A stretch of 64,000 nucleotides of DNA from assembly GCA_916610825.1 (NCBI GenBank), contig OU744450.1, forward strand, positions 20,390,814 to 20,454,813, in the 5' to 3' direction. The notes under the pieces were generated by a model. The model did not search any database. It was given only the letters and a program-made list of their open reading frames with translations, and had not been told where the DNA came from. A program made the translations under genes and the position numbers. How positions within the stretch are numbered: the first letter of the stretch is position 1; each line of letters starts with the position of its first letter. Shown here piece by piece: positions 62,959 through 64,000 of the stretch. Origin of the DNA: Haliclystus octoradiatus (taxonomy: Eukaryota; Cnidaria; Staurozoa; Stauromedusae; Haliclystidae).

Positions 62959-63734
62959 TTATGGACTTAATGCTTGTTCATCATCAGCATTAAAATCTTC
63001 TTCTGTGCTATGTGTATATAAATGCCTTCGTAATTCAATTTTGTGCATAAACGATGTATTACAGTATTTGCAAACGAATGGTTTAAAACCCTTATGTTTA
63101 CGACAATGTGTTATCAAATTCGATGACTGACTGAATGATTTCCCACAGAATGAACATTTATGCGGTTTTTCACCAGTGTGTATATATGTATGCTTGCGCA
63201 TGTCTGATTTCTGATGAAACCGCTTACCACAATAGCTACAAGCGAATGGTCTTATATTAGCGTGTATCATCATGTGGGTTGATAGAGTCGACGAACGTTT
63301 GAATGATTTACAACACACTTTACATGGATAAACTCTTTCACTTGAGCTTCGACCACCTGATGAACGCGAGGATCTGGAATGTATTGGCTTGATTGTTGTT
63401 TCAGGACCTGAATTGGATTGTTCTGAACTGGAACGTACACTCTCTGTAACATCTATATCTTCGACTGGACTGACAGCTTCTCTTTTTGGGCTCCATAAAT
63501 CATATTTAGATTCTGCCTTTTGTTGTTTATCATATACATCATTATTTTCTTCATCTTTAATTTTCCTTGGATTTGATAATGATGGATCTGTGAATGCACT
63601 TTTGTACCTTTTCTTTGCACCCCATAAAATTGAATATTTTCCATTATTTGAAACTGCTTTACTTTCACATTGGATTGAGTCAGGAAGTCTTTCTGATCTC
63701 ACATCGTAGAGTTGATCAAAAGCCTTCGTCTGAC
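62959..63734 (-). CDS. GFI1: GFI1/Senseless-family zinc-finger repressor, last exon
   Basis: The frame runs from an acceptor (CATAG) at 63735 to a TAA at 62961-62959, about 257 residues. It starts mid-codon, so this is a 3' exon. A Ser-rich, acidic linker is followed by four C2H2 fingers: [51 protein letters not shown] and [17 protein letters not shown]. The [16 protein letters not shown] and SQSSNLITH blocks are diagnostic of GFI1 fingers 3-6, the DNA-binding fingers. Vertebrate GFI1 has two extra fingers before these; here a low-complexity linker precedes, as in the four-finger Senseless type. GFI1 proteins are nuclear repressors using an N-terminal SNAG motif, which would lie outside the window. 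The internal GTG at 63702 is not a start. Confidence 0.9.
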
Positions 63735-64000
63735 CTATGATAAAAGATACAACATAATATTTAAATCATTTATTACGTTCTCGTCGAGATCAATTTTCTC
63801 GTGTATCTTCTCGCCTCGAAAGCTCTTAATTGGTAAAAAGTTAACAAGATTCGTGTGTATAAATTGATGATAAATGACACTGATAACGGAAGCTAATAAC
63901 GGAATATCAAAAAAAAAAAAAGAGTAATAATAATAATTATAATGATAAGTAAGAGATATTAAAGTTTTAAAAGCTTGATTAATCCATTCAGCATATATTC
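63735..64000. other. Intron 5' of the GFI1-like last exon
   Basis: AT-rich, with a poly(A) run near 63910 and no coding evidence. It continues out of the window. Confidence 0.5.

Noticed and set aside
63270..63709. Open frames overlapping the GFI1-like exon in other frames and on the opposite strand
   Set aside because: They are shadows of the zinc-finger coding sequence.

Overview
This is a eukaryotic window, AT-rich with long introns, canonical GT/AG splice sites and many dispersed repeats. The recognisable genes are animal: a ropporin-like sperm/cilium protein, ANKEF1, a GFI1/Senseless zinc-finger factor, a short-chain collagen and a thrombospondin type-1 (TSP1) receptor. An invertebrate animal is the best reading, a marine deuterostome or other non-insect being plausible; the species cannot be fixed from the sequence. 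Most open frames in the window are chance frames or lie in repeats. Real genes are split into short exons, which I assembled by hand from reading frame, splice sites and phase.

Layout. (1) 1-350: remnant of a non-LTR retrotransposon. (2) 2937-10783, plus strand: 3' part of a single-pass membrane protein with TSP1-type modules; all internal exons are phase 1-1. A 2.1-kb element with terminal inverted repeats (TIRs) and a 6-bp target duplication sits in one intron. (3) 12224-16755, minus strand: complete six-exon ropporin-1-like gene (219 aa). (4) 16756-17686: short divergent promoter with two RFX X-box-like motifs. (5) 17687-39148, plus strand: complete 18-exon ANKEF1 gene (767 aa). (6) 40944-46729, minus strand: complete three-exon secreted short-chain collagen (316 aa). 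(7) 51571-56170: intact Ty3/gypsy LTR retrotransposon with identical 158-bp LTRs, a 5-bp target duplication and one gag-pol frame. (8) 58100-62150: heat-shock-element-like repeat array, then a 3.65-kb inverted-repeat element carrying a 146-bp satellite. (9) 62959-63734, minus strand: last exon of a GFI1/Senseless gene whose 5' part lies outside the window.

The most unusual finding is a set of hammerhead-ribozyme sequences on the minus strand inside ANKEF1 introns (about 25798-25990, 20520-20945 and 19357-19640). One copy has every conserved core base, a closing stem II and a self-complementary 8-nt stem III, and is followed 160 nt away by a truncated second copy. This is the architecture of retrozyme-type tandem repeats. 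Ropporin-like and ANKEF1 proteins both belong to the sperm/cilium axoneme, so their head-to-head arrangement around X-box motifs suggests shared ciliary regulation.

Several families of miniature inverted-repeat transposable elements (MITEs) fill the introns. A family built from the palindrome GTTCATGAAC and a TA-flanked CAGTGAAACC family are confined to roughly the first 24 kb.
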